DNA from: Saccopteryx bilineata
Taxonomy: Eukaryota; Chordata; Mammalia; Chiroptera; Emballonuridae
Direction of reading: 5' to 3'
Assembly: GCF_036850765.1 (NCBI RefSeq)
Contig: NC_089495.1
Span: 119,807,033-119,871,032 of the forward strand
DNA length: 64,000 nucleotides
Positions 11,152-22,814 of this stretch are shown here, piece by piece; the first letter of the stretch is position 1, and each line of letters begins with the position of its first letter. The position numbers and the translations under genes were made by a program. The notes under the pieces are model-generated. The model was not told where the DNA came from. It saw only the letters and a program-made list of their open reading frames with translations, and ran no database searches.

Positions 11152-12289
11152 AGAATATGAAAATATCAAAATAAGCCATTCATCTCGGTATTCTAGGGCC
11201 AGTTGACAGGTGCAGATTCATGGTTACAACCTCTAAGGTAACACTCTGAAGTTAGGAAAGATGCTCCGATGATCTGTGGCTTCATCGAGAGAGCTTGTGA
11301 ATATGAGTGTGTGTGGCAGTGACTCGGAGTCAGCTAAAGCCTCTTCGTTTTCTTTTCTGTTCCACCCTTTATGTCTTCATGAAGTCTTCATGGGGGTAAC
11401 TCATAATATAATAATAACATAGAATCTTTGAATTCTAATTCCAGATCTAGCACCCCAGAATTTTATAAAAAAGAACATAAAAGCATGTACTTTTGTCTCC
11501 CCTTCATAACCAAATGCAGCATTTTTTTTCAGATTTGCTCTCAGCAATAAATTCTGTAATTTCTCTATAAAGAGCTCTAACACGAAAGTCCTCCTGTCTC
11601 TTTTTAGCTTTCTTTACAAGGGACTCTAGCTCTTTCTTATGACATGAAATCCCTTCTCTCCTGACGATTCCAGATATGTCCCACCTTCAGCCCTAATGAC
11701 TGTCAATCATTCTTCAACACTAGGCCTAATGTTATTTCCTCTCCAAAGCTACTCCTAACACATTGATGACAAAGTTAGTAATGCCCTTTTTTGGTGCCTC
11801 TGTCCCCACCTTTATTTACAGCCAAGAATGTCACAATCTGACTATGTGGGTTTATGAAGACCTCTATTAGTAGAGAAGGAACTCCTTTACCTCAAAAAGT
11901 TGTCATTGATCTATTACAGTACCTATCCAGGTTTGAGCACGTGATAAATATTTAACAAATATTACGATGAATGGCTAGGTAAATGGGAAAAAGACGCTCT
12001 TTTTTTAAACAAAAGGACCAATTAAAATAATATTCTAAGAAAAGCCCCCATAAATAATTCCCAGTGTACCTTTTGCATTCCTTTAGAACAATCTCTTATC
12101 CCAGCATTACTTTAAATCCCTGTGGCACCAAGAAAGATTTTTAGTAAAGCTTTCAAATTTTTAAACACATGAAATTAACTGCTGTGAAAATTCCTTTGAA
12201 ACTTTTAGTAAAATATATTTGAAATTGAAAAGTTTCACAGTAACTACAAGTCCAAAGCTCATGTTAGTCTTAAAAAAAAATTATGAACT
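11152..12289. other. Intron with probable L2 remnant
   Basis: The stretch 11640-11985 resembles an L2 3' end in plus orientation, finishing with gtgataaatatttaacaaat and a tgaatgg-like end. The rest is not recognised. Confidence 0.45.
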
Positions 12290-12480
12290 CTTACGTGGCA
12301 TGGGCGTGCAGCTGAGGAGAGTCCTGCCTCCTGGCTTGGACACTAAAACCGGGGCGTCCGGCATGGAATCTGTGTCTGCCTGATAGCAAACCTGCTCTGT
12401 GGCCAGGCATTTGTTGCTGCTGTCTTTGATTATGCCTTCTGGTGGCCAGCTTTCCATCCACCAAGATCCTTAGTTTCATA
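12290..12480. other. Unrecognised GC-rich pocket
   Basis: It is clearly richer in GC than its surroundings and has several CpGs (acgtgg, ggcgtg, accggggcgtccggc). A 62-codon frame is open on the minus strand, but the peptide matches nothing I know. It may be a fragment of an old retrocopy or repeat. Confidence 0.3.
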
Positions 12481-13594
12481 TGCTATTGAAAGATATAAAT
12501 AGCATCTTGGCATAGTAGAAGAAACCGCAAACTCATTTCTGTAAATGAAATGTCAGTTAAGGTTAAGGCTTTCAGGTTTTTTTATTCTATAGTTGACAAA
12601 TACCCAGACACACAAAAAGACAAGAAGTTATTTATTCTATTGTAGTTTAGAAGGAGCACAATAACTTCAGGGTTTTAGACAGAGTCGTTATTGACAATTA
12701 ACTCTCAAGTTAAATCAAGAGCCAGAAAATATAAATGCCATCAGTTGGAAAATAAGGCCTGAATACAAGCATTAAAAGATTATACGGACATATTTATTCA
12801 GCTTAGAGGAAAAAAGCATGCATTCTTGGCAATAAAATTAATTGCTAGTGACATGAGAACCAGAGGAAAGATACTCATGCCTTAGGGAGTTATAATAAGG
12901 CTGTGACATAATGTCAGGCACCACCACAAATATTTTTAATCTGTAAGAGAGCACAGAATCTACAGAATACAAATCCTGGGAAGGGGTATTGGCTACAACG
13001 GCAAAGCATTTGTGGGCCTCTCTTTTCTCACTGAGCAGAGCTGTTCAAGTTACCAAGGTCTTCCTCTGCCCATCTTGTGCCTTCGAAAGCTTAACTAAGG
13101 CTCCTATCATGTCCACGAAAGAAGGTGTAACTTTTAAATAGAAAAGTATGTCAAAGTTTATTAGTTATTATTCTTTAGGTTCATATAATTTTTATTGGTT
13201 TTAGTGTAGAAGGAACTTTTTCTAAATTGTTTAATCTTTTGGTGAATATGAACTCTTATTAGTTATGTTCCTAGAGGTTTAGAATGAATTTTTATTGACA
13301 CTAAAAACAGATGATTTTTTTAAAAACTAGGCAAGTCTTCTGTAGGTCATTAAAATTTCATAATCTCAAATCAAATGTTTACTTGTGGTATATATTACAT
13401 AACTCAGTAATATCCCAGTCTATGTTATCAAGTGTGCTCTGGGTTGCTGGGAGAAATGGAAGGTGGTATGAAATGGCCTAGCACATAGTTGTATTTGGTT
13501 TAATTCTATATTTGCTAGAACCTCTGAGAATTACAATGGAGAAGGCTCAGAGGTAAAACTTACTTGCTATAAAGAGATTTGCTATTTATTCGTG
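12481..13594. other. Intron sequence without recognised elements
   Basis: AT-rich. No gene, RNA or repeat family is recognised. Confidence 0.45.
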
Positions 13595-14280
13595 TATTGA
13601 ATTTTCAACGAGTATTTTTAGATCACCCGCTATGTTGGCATTTATTAGGGTCTTGGAGAATAGCAATGAATGCACCATTCATGATCTTTAACTTGAGGTT
13701 TCAGTAGGTACAGATGATGAGATGGTAGATGAATAATACATTTATACACTATTTAAAGTACTATGGGAGTTGTCATTAAATCCAAGGTAGAGGTGTAGCT
13801 GTCAGGAAAGGCCTCTGGAAGGTGATATTTCACATGCTGCAGGAGGAAGGAGGAAGAAACATTCAAGGCAGAGGGAAGCATGCATGGGGCACTGAGCTCT
13901 GTGTGTTCCCTTGACCAGAAGAGTGCCACATGCCTGCAGCTCAGTCAACAAGGCGAAAGCATCCCAAGAAGATGTAGAGAACCAGGTGGTACTGACCCTT
14001 GTAAACCCACACAATTTTGATTTTGTTCTAAGGGAAAGGGAAACCCTCCCTCCCCCAAGTCATTTCAAAGCGAGAGAGTAGTATGTTCCAACTGATGTGT
14101 TGAGATGACCCTTACAGCTGTGGAGAGCCAAGGGGAAGCAGCAAGGGGCCAACGAGGAGACAAGTGAGCCAGTGCAGGAAGACGGGTGTACCGGGGAGGG
14201 AGACGGCAGGCTGGCACAGTCTCTGATTTCAGTCCATCAGCCGTACTAACGGGCTGGATTGTGGGGTAAGGAAAAAGGAG
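13595..14280 (+). repeat. Decayed ancient mammalian interspersed repeat
   Basis: The text resembles a common old mammalian repeat with phrases such as 'fraction of tattt...cactatgttgg', 'aggaagaaacattcaaggcagagggaa' and 'tgacccttacagctgtggagag'. I cannot name the family with confidence. Related relics appear at 33010-33290 and about 50590-50690. Confidence 0.4.
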
Positions 14281-14479
14281 AACCTGAGCATACTCCGAGT
14301 TTATTGACCAGCGAGGAGTGGTGGTCCTGTTGAGATGAAAGACTAGAGGATTGTAGAGAAGGTCTCAGGGAGGAAATGAAGAAGGCAGTTTGAACATATT
14401 TGTTCTGAGATGTCTTCTGTGAAATGTGTAGACAGGAAGGCCACCCTACTGACCCTGCTTATCCTCCCTCCATCGCCGT

Positions 14480-14690
14480 TAGGGACACAACCTTTGGAGT
14501 TAGAACCAGAACAAATACTAGGGCTACCTCTTGCATTAATTGTGATGTGACTCTGAGCCAGGTAACCAGAACATTTTTTAGCCTTAGTTTCATTCGTAAA
14601 GTGGCAGAATAATAGTACCTAGCTAATGAGGGTCTTTTGATCATTAAATAAGTTAATTCATGGAAATAGGATGTTTCCTTCAGCACAGTG
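14480..14690 (+). repeat. MIR (old tRNA-derived SINE)
   Basis: It carries the MIR-like core atgtgactctgagccaggta, followed by ttagccttagtttcattcgtaaagtgg and tagctaatgagg. The copy is old and diverged. Confidence 0.75.
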
Positions 14691-14749
14691 ATGACCATGC
14701 AGGTGGCTGCTGCTACCAAAGCCCTACTGTGAGGGTTCCCAGAGCTTGT

Positions 14750-14862
14750 CTTTCTCGTTTTCTTTCCTTTTTTTCTTTTTTTTTTTACTTTACTTTTCTT
14801 GCTTATTTGTCCTCTCTTTCTTCTTCTTGTGTTCTTCCTTTCTCTTGTCCTTCTCACAGCAG
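14750..14862. repeat. Polypyrimidine tract
   Basis: About 110 bp on the + strand is almost entirely C and T. It may be a low-complexity expansion at the edge of the MIR. Confidence 0.8.
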
Positions 14863-17800
14863 CTGTGTAAAGTTTTTCTATTCATTCTTTTGTAGAGAGA
14901 CAGGCTGTACAGGAATACAGTTGGGCAGTTGTGAGCCCTTCTGTAATGCCAAGTTTAAAAGCCACAAGTGCTTCTAAAGTTATTTCACTGCTGGTAGTAG
15001 CTAAACTAAGATTCCCATAAAACCAGTAATAATGGTTAAACAATTGGAAACACATATCTCTTGACCTTGGTTTGCATGTTGGATTTCCCCTTTTTAATGA
15101 GGGGAAGCATAAATTTTGTAGGGTTGGTGGTTAAATATTGTAACTGGCTTTTATCAAAATACAGCATTCTGAAACATCCGCAAAGGATCGTGGTGATGTC
15201 AAGTCTAATACGCTGAGCCACAGCAGACTGAAGACAGTGACAAAATACCTTATTGGTTCTGGGCTCAGATTCACCTAAATGTACTTAGTATATAGAATGC
15301 TGTAATCACTTCAGCTGATAGATGTTTCAGTTAGTCAATACTGTAAAGATAAAAGCAATTAAATAAATGTGCATTTAAGAAAAATAGTAAATTTGTGTAA
15401 CAAAAGAGCATATATTTTGAAATTCTCTATTTAGGTCATTGGAAAAGGAGTTCTGTGGGTATGTATATTACTACTGAAATGTTCCTTAAAAGCTAAATAT
15501 TGCTTGTGTGAATGATTTGAAGTAAACAGATATGCCTCCATTTCGTATAATAAAAAAATGTAAAACCTTATTTTCTTACCATGTTATAAGAAAACCCTCT
15601 GCTTTTTAAAATCTTGTACCTCTAATGCTTTCGTAAATGAAAATCAGATAATATATGGATTTTATTTAACAGCTATAACAAACTTTCTGCCTGATAAATA
15701 TTAAAAACGTGTCTTTTGTTATCTCACAGTTGGATCAAAGGAACAGGTGTCATACTTCATCCTGATTACAAATAAGGAAAATAAATTTTTATTGAAGTTT
15801 AACTTTGTGATGAAGTAATGAAAGTATAGCCACACACAAATATAGATGTTGTTCTTGCTTTTTAAGTGCAGACTAATTTTTGAGTGCATTTTCTCAGAGT
15901 CAAAATTGTTTGTGTAAATGAGAAGGAAACGTTTTCCTTAGCATTCTGTTTCAGAACCGTTGATGCATATTTGCTGAGATCATTAATTTATAATGTTTCT
16001 GCCCCTAACAATAAAAAGAAATGATTGTCAAGTGACAGTATATAAGCAATTTTTCATAAGAGAATAATTATTAGGTTAAAAAAAGTGTACCTTTAGTTGG
16101 TTTACATTGAGAATTCTTATATTGTTATGGCAGTAAAATTCCAGAATAAATCATTCAGTTATGACTAAGTACCATGTAACTTAAGATTCACTCTTGCAAA
16201 GAATATTAGCAATCTTGGTACTAAGAAGTTAAAAGATTAAGGGGAAGTAATTATATAGCTGTGTTTAGTTTTCGGTTTAGAACTATGTTTTTTTTCATGT
16301 TACTCTTGAACTAAGGTTGGAAAATACACCCTTCGTGGTGTCTTTTGAAGGAAGCCAGGACATGGCTTTCTGTTTTCTGTGTTAAGAGAAGTCTGACTAC
16401 AGTCTTCCAGACCAAGAGTGTGAAATGCCTGCTCTCCATTTCTGTGCTGGTTATAAACATTCTCCTCAGTGCAGAAAGTTTTAATCATTCCATCTTGGTA
16501 ACGCCCCACCTGCTACTTTTAACCCCAGTTATGGAGCTGTGAGCAGCATGAACGAGAAGACTTGAAAACAGCGGCTTCAAGTATAGCTCAAGGGGCCACT
16601 TAAGAAACTGAAAACAAAGTAGCAAAACTGGTCAGTAGACTTCAGAAATCCAGGAAAGAGAAAAGAATCATTCCGTGTTCCCACAATTCTACTCTTGCTT
16701 TACTTTATTTTACGCAGAACTTGCCCAGAATTAACCACATCACACCTTTGCTTTAGAACTAAGAAGGGTAGGCTTTCTTAGGAAACTGCTATTAACCACT
16801 GAAAAAAAAGGTGTTCTTGCTACCTAAACCTCAAGAGTCATTTTTTTTCTGTTTCAATTGCGTGTTCATCAGTGACTAAACCCAGTCAATTTTGCCTGCT
16901 TACTGAATTTCTGTTGACGGATTCTTTCACTAACTTCATGGATATTGATCCCATTGGAATTACACTGAGGTTTACATTAAATGGTTTAATAGGCATAAAC
17001 TGCTCAAAAATGACAGGCTCCAAAGAAGTGCTGTCTTGTGTTGGGTTCCCACTGTCTCATAGTAGGAGAACCAGAACCCTCATCTCTGTCCTGAGGCGTC
17101 CTTGGTGCCTGGCACACTCCAATGCTGCAGACGTGGTTACTGAGTGAATGAACAAAGTTTCCTCTTTCTTTTTTTTTAACAAATTTTTTCCTAATGTGAT
17201 TCTCCTGATGAATCTCTTTTTCGCTTCCCCTCTGATCCAGACAGAGGTACTCTGTTTCCAGAGTTACCTAAAAGTACCAATCTGATTTTTAAATTATCTC
17301 CTTGATAAAAAAAATGTTATGGTCCCTCTACGACCAGAGTTAATATTCCTAAGTGCAAATCTGATGCCATAGTGACCTGTCACCTCTCAAATGCTCTCTG
17401 GTAGGTGCAGGATAGAAGGGAGGCCAAGTTTGATCTCTCTCGTCACACAGCCTCCTCTGGGTCCTGCACATGCCACACTATTTCATGCATACTGGTCTTT
17501 TCTTCCTGAATATCCTTTTCATCGTGTCTGCACAACAATCAGTCCAGATAGCACATTTCTCCCTGACTGTGTTTTTACCTTTGTTCTTAGGGCCAGACAT
17601 CTCCCCCTTCAATGTGTTTATTACTTACTACTTAAAATATTGATTTGCATATTATATATTGAGCTACATAATAAGTTAAATCATGTCAAAGGCAAAATTA
17701 TATATGTACATATGAATTTATTGCTTACCAAGTGAGGTTGTTAATATACTGTGCAATATAACATACTATACATATGTTTTATAAAATGCTTACAAGTGTA

Positions 17801-18690
17801 GTGTTATAATACAAATAACTCATCAAACACTAATCATTTTTAAATCTTTTATTTAAAGCAGCTTTCATAGGCTGCAGGACACCTTTCCTAGGCCATGACT
17901 TGACATGACATCTAACTCTTCTAATGACTTTGCTCTTAAACTAGTTGTTATTAAGTGACTTATAACCCCAATTGGTAGAATATTGCTCTTACCACCAATG
18001 CTACTGTTTATGTTGTTAAGTCTACTCTCAATTTTTTTCTTGAACTAAATCAATTACATTTAAATTATTTCTAAGCCTTACAAATATTCTCATATAGTGT
18101 TCAATATCTAAAATTATTCATTGGAATGCAAGATTTAATTAAGTGGTACTTAATACTTCAGCACCAATGACAGGTACTATATAATACATTGGTTAATAAT
18201 GTGAGCTCTTCTAAGCATTCTGGGCTTGAATTCTGACTCTGAAAAGTTTTAAATAATTTTTCTGTTTACCTGTTAACCAGCACAATTGCCGTCACCAACT
18301 TAACCATCAGTATACCAGCTTGGGACCATTTGCACACATTTGTGCTTCTAAAGCTTCTCCACTGTGGGAGCTGTTTTGTTCGTTTGTTTTCTTGCTTGTT
18401 TTATATTCGTGTCTCCTTATCCAATGCTGAACCTCCACTTGGCTCTTAGTGAAAGGTCGATAAATATCTATGTAATGAAGTCATGAATAAATGTTAAACA
18501 TAAAATAACTGTTGCTTTCTATTTTTCTTTTAAATTTTTTGTAGAGTAACTTCACAAGTAGAGAAAAGAATCTAAAAGGAAGTAGAATAGTCTTACCAAG
18601 TTAAAAAAAATTAAAAATAAACAGAAGCTTTTGTTTACTTTTAGATAGCTTTCAAACACACACAAGAACATACACTTTCTCAATAGTCTT
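14863..18690. other. Intron, mostly unrecognised, with faint old repeats
   Basis: Possible L2 3'-end text lies near 17020-17155 (ggtgcctggcacactcc...gagtgaatgaacaaa) and possible MIR text near 18190-18270. The ORFs at 16300-16542, 16872-17147 and 17391-17735 carry no domain signature. Confidence 0.4.
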
Positions 18691-18703
18691 TGCATAGACT
18701 TTT

Positions 18704-19093
18704 TTTTTTTTTTTTGTATTTTTCTGAAGCTGGAAACAGGGAGAGACAGTCAGACAGACTCCCGCATGCGCTCCACCGGGATCCACCCGGCACGCCCACC
18801 AAGGGCGAAGCTCTGCCCACCAGGGGGCGATGCTCTGCCCCTCCCGGGCGTCGCTCTGCTGAGACCAGAGCCACTCTAGCGCCTGGGGCAGAGGCCAAGG
18901 AGCCATCCCCAGCACCCAGGCCATCTTTGCTCCAATGGAGCCTTGGCTGCGGGAGGGGAAGAGAGAGACAGAGAGGAAGGAGGGGAGGTGGAGAAGCAAA
19001 TGGGCGCTTCTCCTATGTGCCCTGGCCAGGAATCGAACCCGGGTCCCCCGCACGCCAGGCCAACGCTCTACCGCTGAGCCAACCGGCCAGGGC
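18704..19093 (-). mobile_element. Full-length long GC-rich tRNA-derived SINE, young copy
   Basis: On the minus strand it begins gccctggccggttggctcag (A box, complement at 19071-19081) with B box ggttcgattcc (complement 19029-19039). A GC-rich body follows and it ends ccagcttcagaaaaatac-poly(A). The target duplication tgcatagactttt is at 18691-18703 and 19095-19107, identical in both copies. The head can fold as a tRNA-like structure with a GGC anticodon-like triplet. Long open frames on both strands come from its GC-rich body and are not genes. Confidence 0.95.
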
Positions 19094-19107
19094 CTGCATA
19101 GACTTTT

Positions 19108-19798
19108 ATAGTGACATCAAACTCTTTGTCTTGCTTATTATAAAAGAGAGTTTTTCTTATGTGTTTATGCCTGGCTCTGTTTCTGGCACTGAGATTTAGC
19201 TTTTAGACATTCCAGCATTTGTAGATGCTACAGTTTTTTTGACTCTCATTTTAATAAGCATACTGAATCTTACTGCTCTATATTCTGGACACCACTGAGG
19301 GTGGTATTTTACATGCCTATCTTCATAGACTCACTACCTTCTCCCTTTTCTAGCATCAGTTTGAGAAAACTGAGACAACCACCAGTCTCTTTCACTCCAC
19401 ATTTCCTCTCCACCTCAAGTATATAGGTGGTAAAAGTCAACATCCATAAGAAAAAGTACAAAGTCAATTAAATGGTACTTAATATCTATTTCATTTAATT
19501 GGGGAGAAAGGTAATCCTGTAGAGTAGCATAACATTATTAATTTGGGAGCTTTTTCTATAAGAGATGTTGCTAAATGATGTGATAGAGTGAAAATCTCTA
19601 GAAACAAATCAGTTCTTTTAATGTCCATCTTTATGGGTCTCTTGTTTTTACTTATTTCATTAAATAGTCACTAGATGGATATATATAGAGAGAGTGGTAA
19701 AGAGCATGTGTTAGAGTCTTTAGAATTATAGGTACTTACAGCATTTAAGTTTGAGATTTCAGAGAAAGAATTATCTTTTTAAATTAAACATTGAGATT
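19108..19798. other. Intron sequence without recognised elements
   Basis: AT-rich. No gene or repeat family is recognised. Confidence 0.45.
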
Positions 19799-20093
19799 GC
19801 CCTGGCCAGTTGGCTCAGTGGATAGAGTGTCGGTCCCACATATGAATGCCTCAGGTTTGATCCCCAGTCAGGGCACACATGAGAAGTGACCATCTGCTTC
19901 TTTTCCCCTACCTCTCTTGCTCCCTCTTCCCTTCTCACAGCCAGTGGCTCAGTTGGTTCGAGTGTTGGCCTCAGGCACTGAGAATAGCTTGGTTGATTAG
20001 AGCATTGGCCCCAGATAGGGATTGCCAGGTGGATCCTTGTTGGAGTGCATGTGAGAGTTTATCTCTCTATCTTCCCTCCTCTCACTTAAAAAA
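19799..20093 (+). mobile_element. GC-rich tRNA-derived SINE, older copy
   Basis: The head gccctggccagttggctcag, the B box aggtttgatcccc, a middle with a second head-like stretch (cagttggttcgagtgttggcc) and the ending ctctcacttaaaaaaa make it the same design as the copy at 10858. It abuts the L1 tail that follows. Confidence 0.85.
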
Positions 20094-20345
20094 ATTATTG
20101 GGGTAACATTGGTTAATAACATAATTTTGAGGTACACATTATAATTTGACATTTATAGATTCTATAGGATGTTCCCTACCCAAAGTTCAGTTTCCTTCCA
20201 TTATCAGATATTTGACTTCCTGTACACATTTTGCCCTCATCCCTCTTTTCTTCCCCTCCAGTTATCATTATCCTGTTGTCTGTATCTGTGAGTTTGTTTT
20301 GTTAGTTTGTTAGTTTGTTTGTTACTTTTTTTTATATTCCACGTA
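20094..20345 (-). mobile_element. L1 3' end fragment
   Basis: The complement of a mammalian L1 3' UTR is seen: ttggggtaacattggttaataaca at the polyA side, then aggtacacattataatttg and the C/T-rich stretch that ends gttatcattatcctgttgtctg. It is diverged and old. Confidence 0.8.
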
Positions 20346-21433
20346 TTCATGAAATAATACATTTTTTGTTCTTTAAGGATTGGCTTTTAAATAGAAGATC
20401 CCTAATGTTTTAATGTGTTGATCAAATCACTTGTTTATTATATTTATGTACAGATAGCTTTAAGAACAGTCTTATTACTTACTAAAAATTAAAACTTATT
20501 TTGGAATTTTAAAGCAGTTTTTTCTTTTGAAAAAAAAACTAAAGTGAAACAAGGCCTTGTAATTATGAAAAATGGGTTAAAAAGAGTGTCCTACACTTTA
20601 TTGTTATTCATAAATGTCAGCAGTGACCACACACCATTTTAAATACAACAGCTTATCTTGTGGATTTCTGAGACTGAGAGTTAAGGAATTAGATGCAGAC
20701 AGGAAGCACATGGTGTACAATACAGGTTGTGGATCCTGGCTTTCCTGAAAAGGGTGATTGTGTTACTTGGCCTATGTTGTTTCCATTGTAAATAATGCCT
20801 GCAACTGAATTCATGATTAAAGCTCCTTTGAATCTACCAAAAAGCTTAATATAGGTTTTGCTATATTTTTTCCCCAAGGCTATTATATCCATAAAGATCT
20901 CTTCTAATATTTTAATGACCATTCCATCTTTATTAGTGGAACTCAGAAGCAGTTGATATACATTTCTGTTTCTATCCCCTCAGTTACTTTGAGGCAGGAA
21001 GGTACACACTCACACTGACACTCACAAAGACTCTTCTGTTGTGGGGTCCTAAGATACCCCTATTTAGGAAACAGTTTTATACTTCACTAAGTGAGTAACA
21101 TTTTTCTGCTACTGGTTCCAACATTAGCCTCTTAAGCAATAATATAAAAAAAAGGCTGAAAATATTTTCTTACATTCCGAATTGCTTTGGGTGCTAACGT
21201 GACCTGGAGTTTAATTCTAGCAGCAGTTAGGCAGTGTATCCAAGACTGTCTTCTGTGGTCCCCTCTTCTCTAAATGGTATGTCTATTCACACCATTGTCT
21301 CTTCTTTCTTATTTCTTCTTGTTTACCTACCTCTCCCTCAAATGGATTTCTCACCATTACATCTATTTTACATTTCAGAAGTCAACACATTTATTTTATC
21401 ATATGTTAACATTCATGTTATCTCTTTTTCTTT
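20346..21433. other. Intron sequence without recognised elements
   Basis: AT-rich. A 77-codon minus-strand frame at 20689-20922 has no recognisable domain and no support as a gene. Confidence 0.45.
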
Positions 21434-21499
21434 CAAAGTTACCTACTTTTTAATTCAAAGTTACCTACTTTTTAATTTCATGTTACCTACTTTTCTTTA
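21434..21499. repeat. Three-copy tandem repeat, 22-bp unit
   Basis: gttacctacttttt recurs at 21438, 21460 and 21482 with an exact period of 22 bp. It lies directly against the left target duplication of the hAT element. Confidence 0.9.
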
Positions 21500-21502
21500 A
21501 AG

Positions 21503-21966
21503 CAGTTTTTTTTCCAATCACCAGTCTGCATACCAGCACCAGTTCACCAGAAATTCCGTGCCTGTCTGCAAAAGAGTTAACCACCCTGATGTTGTATGAA
21601 GATTATAGACCCAATTAGCTTAGTTGAATTTGCGTATGCTCAGGGTGATTGCCACTTATCAGCTTGCATCACTGATAAAAATACTATTGCGGTTGTCTTA
21701 GATATCTCTGGAACTTGTAGCCTCATTTGAACAACCTTTTGTACCATGTAGAGCATTTACAAATTATGTGCAATAGACAGAAAGCATGCAGACAAGCTTA
21801 CGAAGTATTCAATGCATCACATATGTGCAGTGTGGAAAGTGAGCTCCAGGTTGTACCATGTTGCACTGTTATGCACAGTAAGATAAAGCTTTTTGTTCAT
21901 TGTGTGTTTATGTTTCCAGCTGGCAGGGTCACTGGTCCCCAAGGGTAAAAAGGTTGAAAACCACTG
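21503..21966. mobile_element. Nonautonomous hAT-type DNA transposon
   Basis: The right end, reverse-complemented, begins cagtggttttcaacc, a typical hAT terminus; the left end begins cagttttttttccaatc. Flanking 8-bp duplications ctttaaag (21495-21502) and ctttaaaa (21967-21974) match at 7 of 8 positions. It is 464 bp long with no transposase frame. I do not know the family name. Confidence 0.72.
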
Positions 21967-22050
21967 CTTTAAAACATCATTCCTAAGCCAGTTCTATAAA
22001 ACCTTGCCAGAGCTCTTCACCCCAAAGCCAGCTCTTCCTTCTCTGCATGC

Positions 22051-22272
22051 CAGTGGTTCTCAACTGCAGGTGGTTTTGTCCCCCAGAGGGTATTTGATAA
22101 TGTCTGGCGGCATTTTCAATTAATCATCTGAGGGTGGAGGAAATGCTACTGACATCTAGTGGGTAGAGGAACCAGAGATACTTTCAAACTCCTTACATGG
22201 CATGGGACAGCCCTCTACAGCAAAGAACCATTCATTCTAAAATGTCCATAGTGCCATGGTAGGGAAAGACTG
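22051..22272 (+). mobile_element. MER5A-like hAT-Charlie element
   Basis: It starts cagtggttctcaactgcagg and passes through gtggttttgtcccccagagg, aatgtctgg, gctactgacatctagtgggtagag and gggacagccctctacagcaaag, ending ggtagggaaagactg. The order and wording fit MER5A. An 8-bp duplication is no longer clear. Confidence 0.88.
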
Positions 22273-22468
22273 GCCCATAGTATTCTCAAAAACTTGGTAT
22301 AGTCTACCAGGCCATGTAGTTGCAGATTGTGATTCTGATGATAAACTGGGGGCAGAGACCTTATCACAGCCATATTTGGGTTTTGAGTAGCACAAAGGGT
22401 AGTACTGTGCATATAGTGGCCCATTAATAATATATTCAAATGAATAAACTTGCTCAAAAAAAGTATCT

Positions 22469-22801
22469 AGCCTGACTAGGCCGTGGCGCAGTGGATAGAG
22501 TGTTGGACTGGGATGCAGAGGACCTAGGTTTGAGACCCCCAAGGTCGCCAGCTTGAGCACGGGCTCATCTGGTTTGAGCAAAGCTCACCAGCTTGGACCC
22601 AAGGTCTCTGAGAGGTTCGAGCAAGGGGTTACTCCGTCTGCTGTAGGCCCACAGTCAAGGCACATGTGAGAAAGCAATCAATGAACAACTAAGGCGTCGC
22701 AACGAAAAACTGATGATTGATGCTTCTCATCTCTTTCCGTTCCTGTCTGTCTGTCCCTATCATTCCCTCTCTCTGACTCTCTCTCTGTCTCTGTAAAAAA
22801 A
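22469..22801 (+). mobile_element. tRNA-derived SINE with repeated block (Ves-like), young copy
   Basis: It starts agcctgactaggccgtggcg; the A box is gcgcagtggatagag, the B box gtttgagacccc. Then come units such as ggtcgccagcttgagc, the tail gagaaagcaatcaatgaac, a CT-rich stretch and poly(A). The target duplication aaaaaaagtatct is at 22456-22468 and 22802-22814. Confidence 0.93.
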
Positions 22802-22814
22802 AAAAAAAGTATCT

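Noticed and set aside
18652..19199. Long ORFs on both strands (133 and 169 codons)
   Set aside because: They lie in a young SINE with exact target duplications; the same frames recur in the other copies at 39637 and 62187.
20689..20922. 77-codon minus-strand ORF
   Set aside because: No recognisable family and no signs of a gene.
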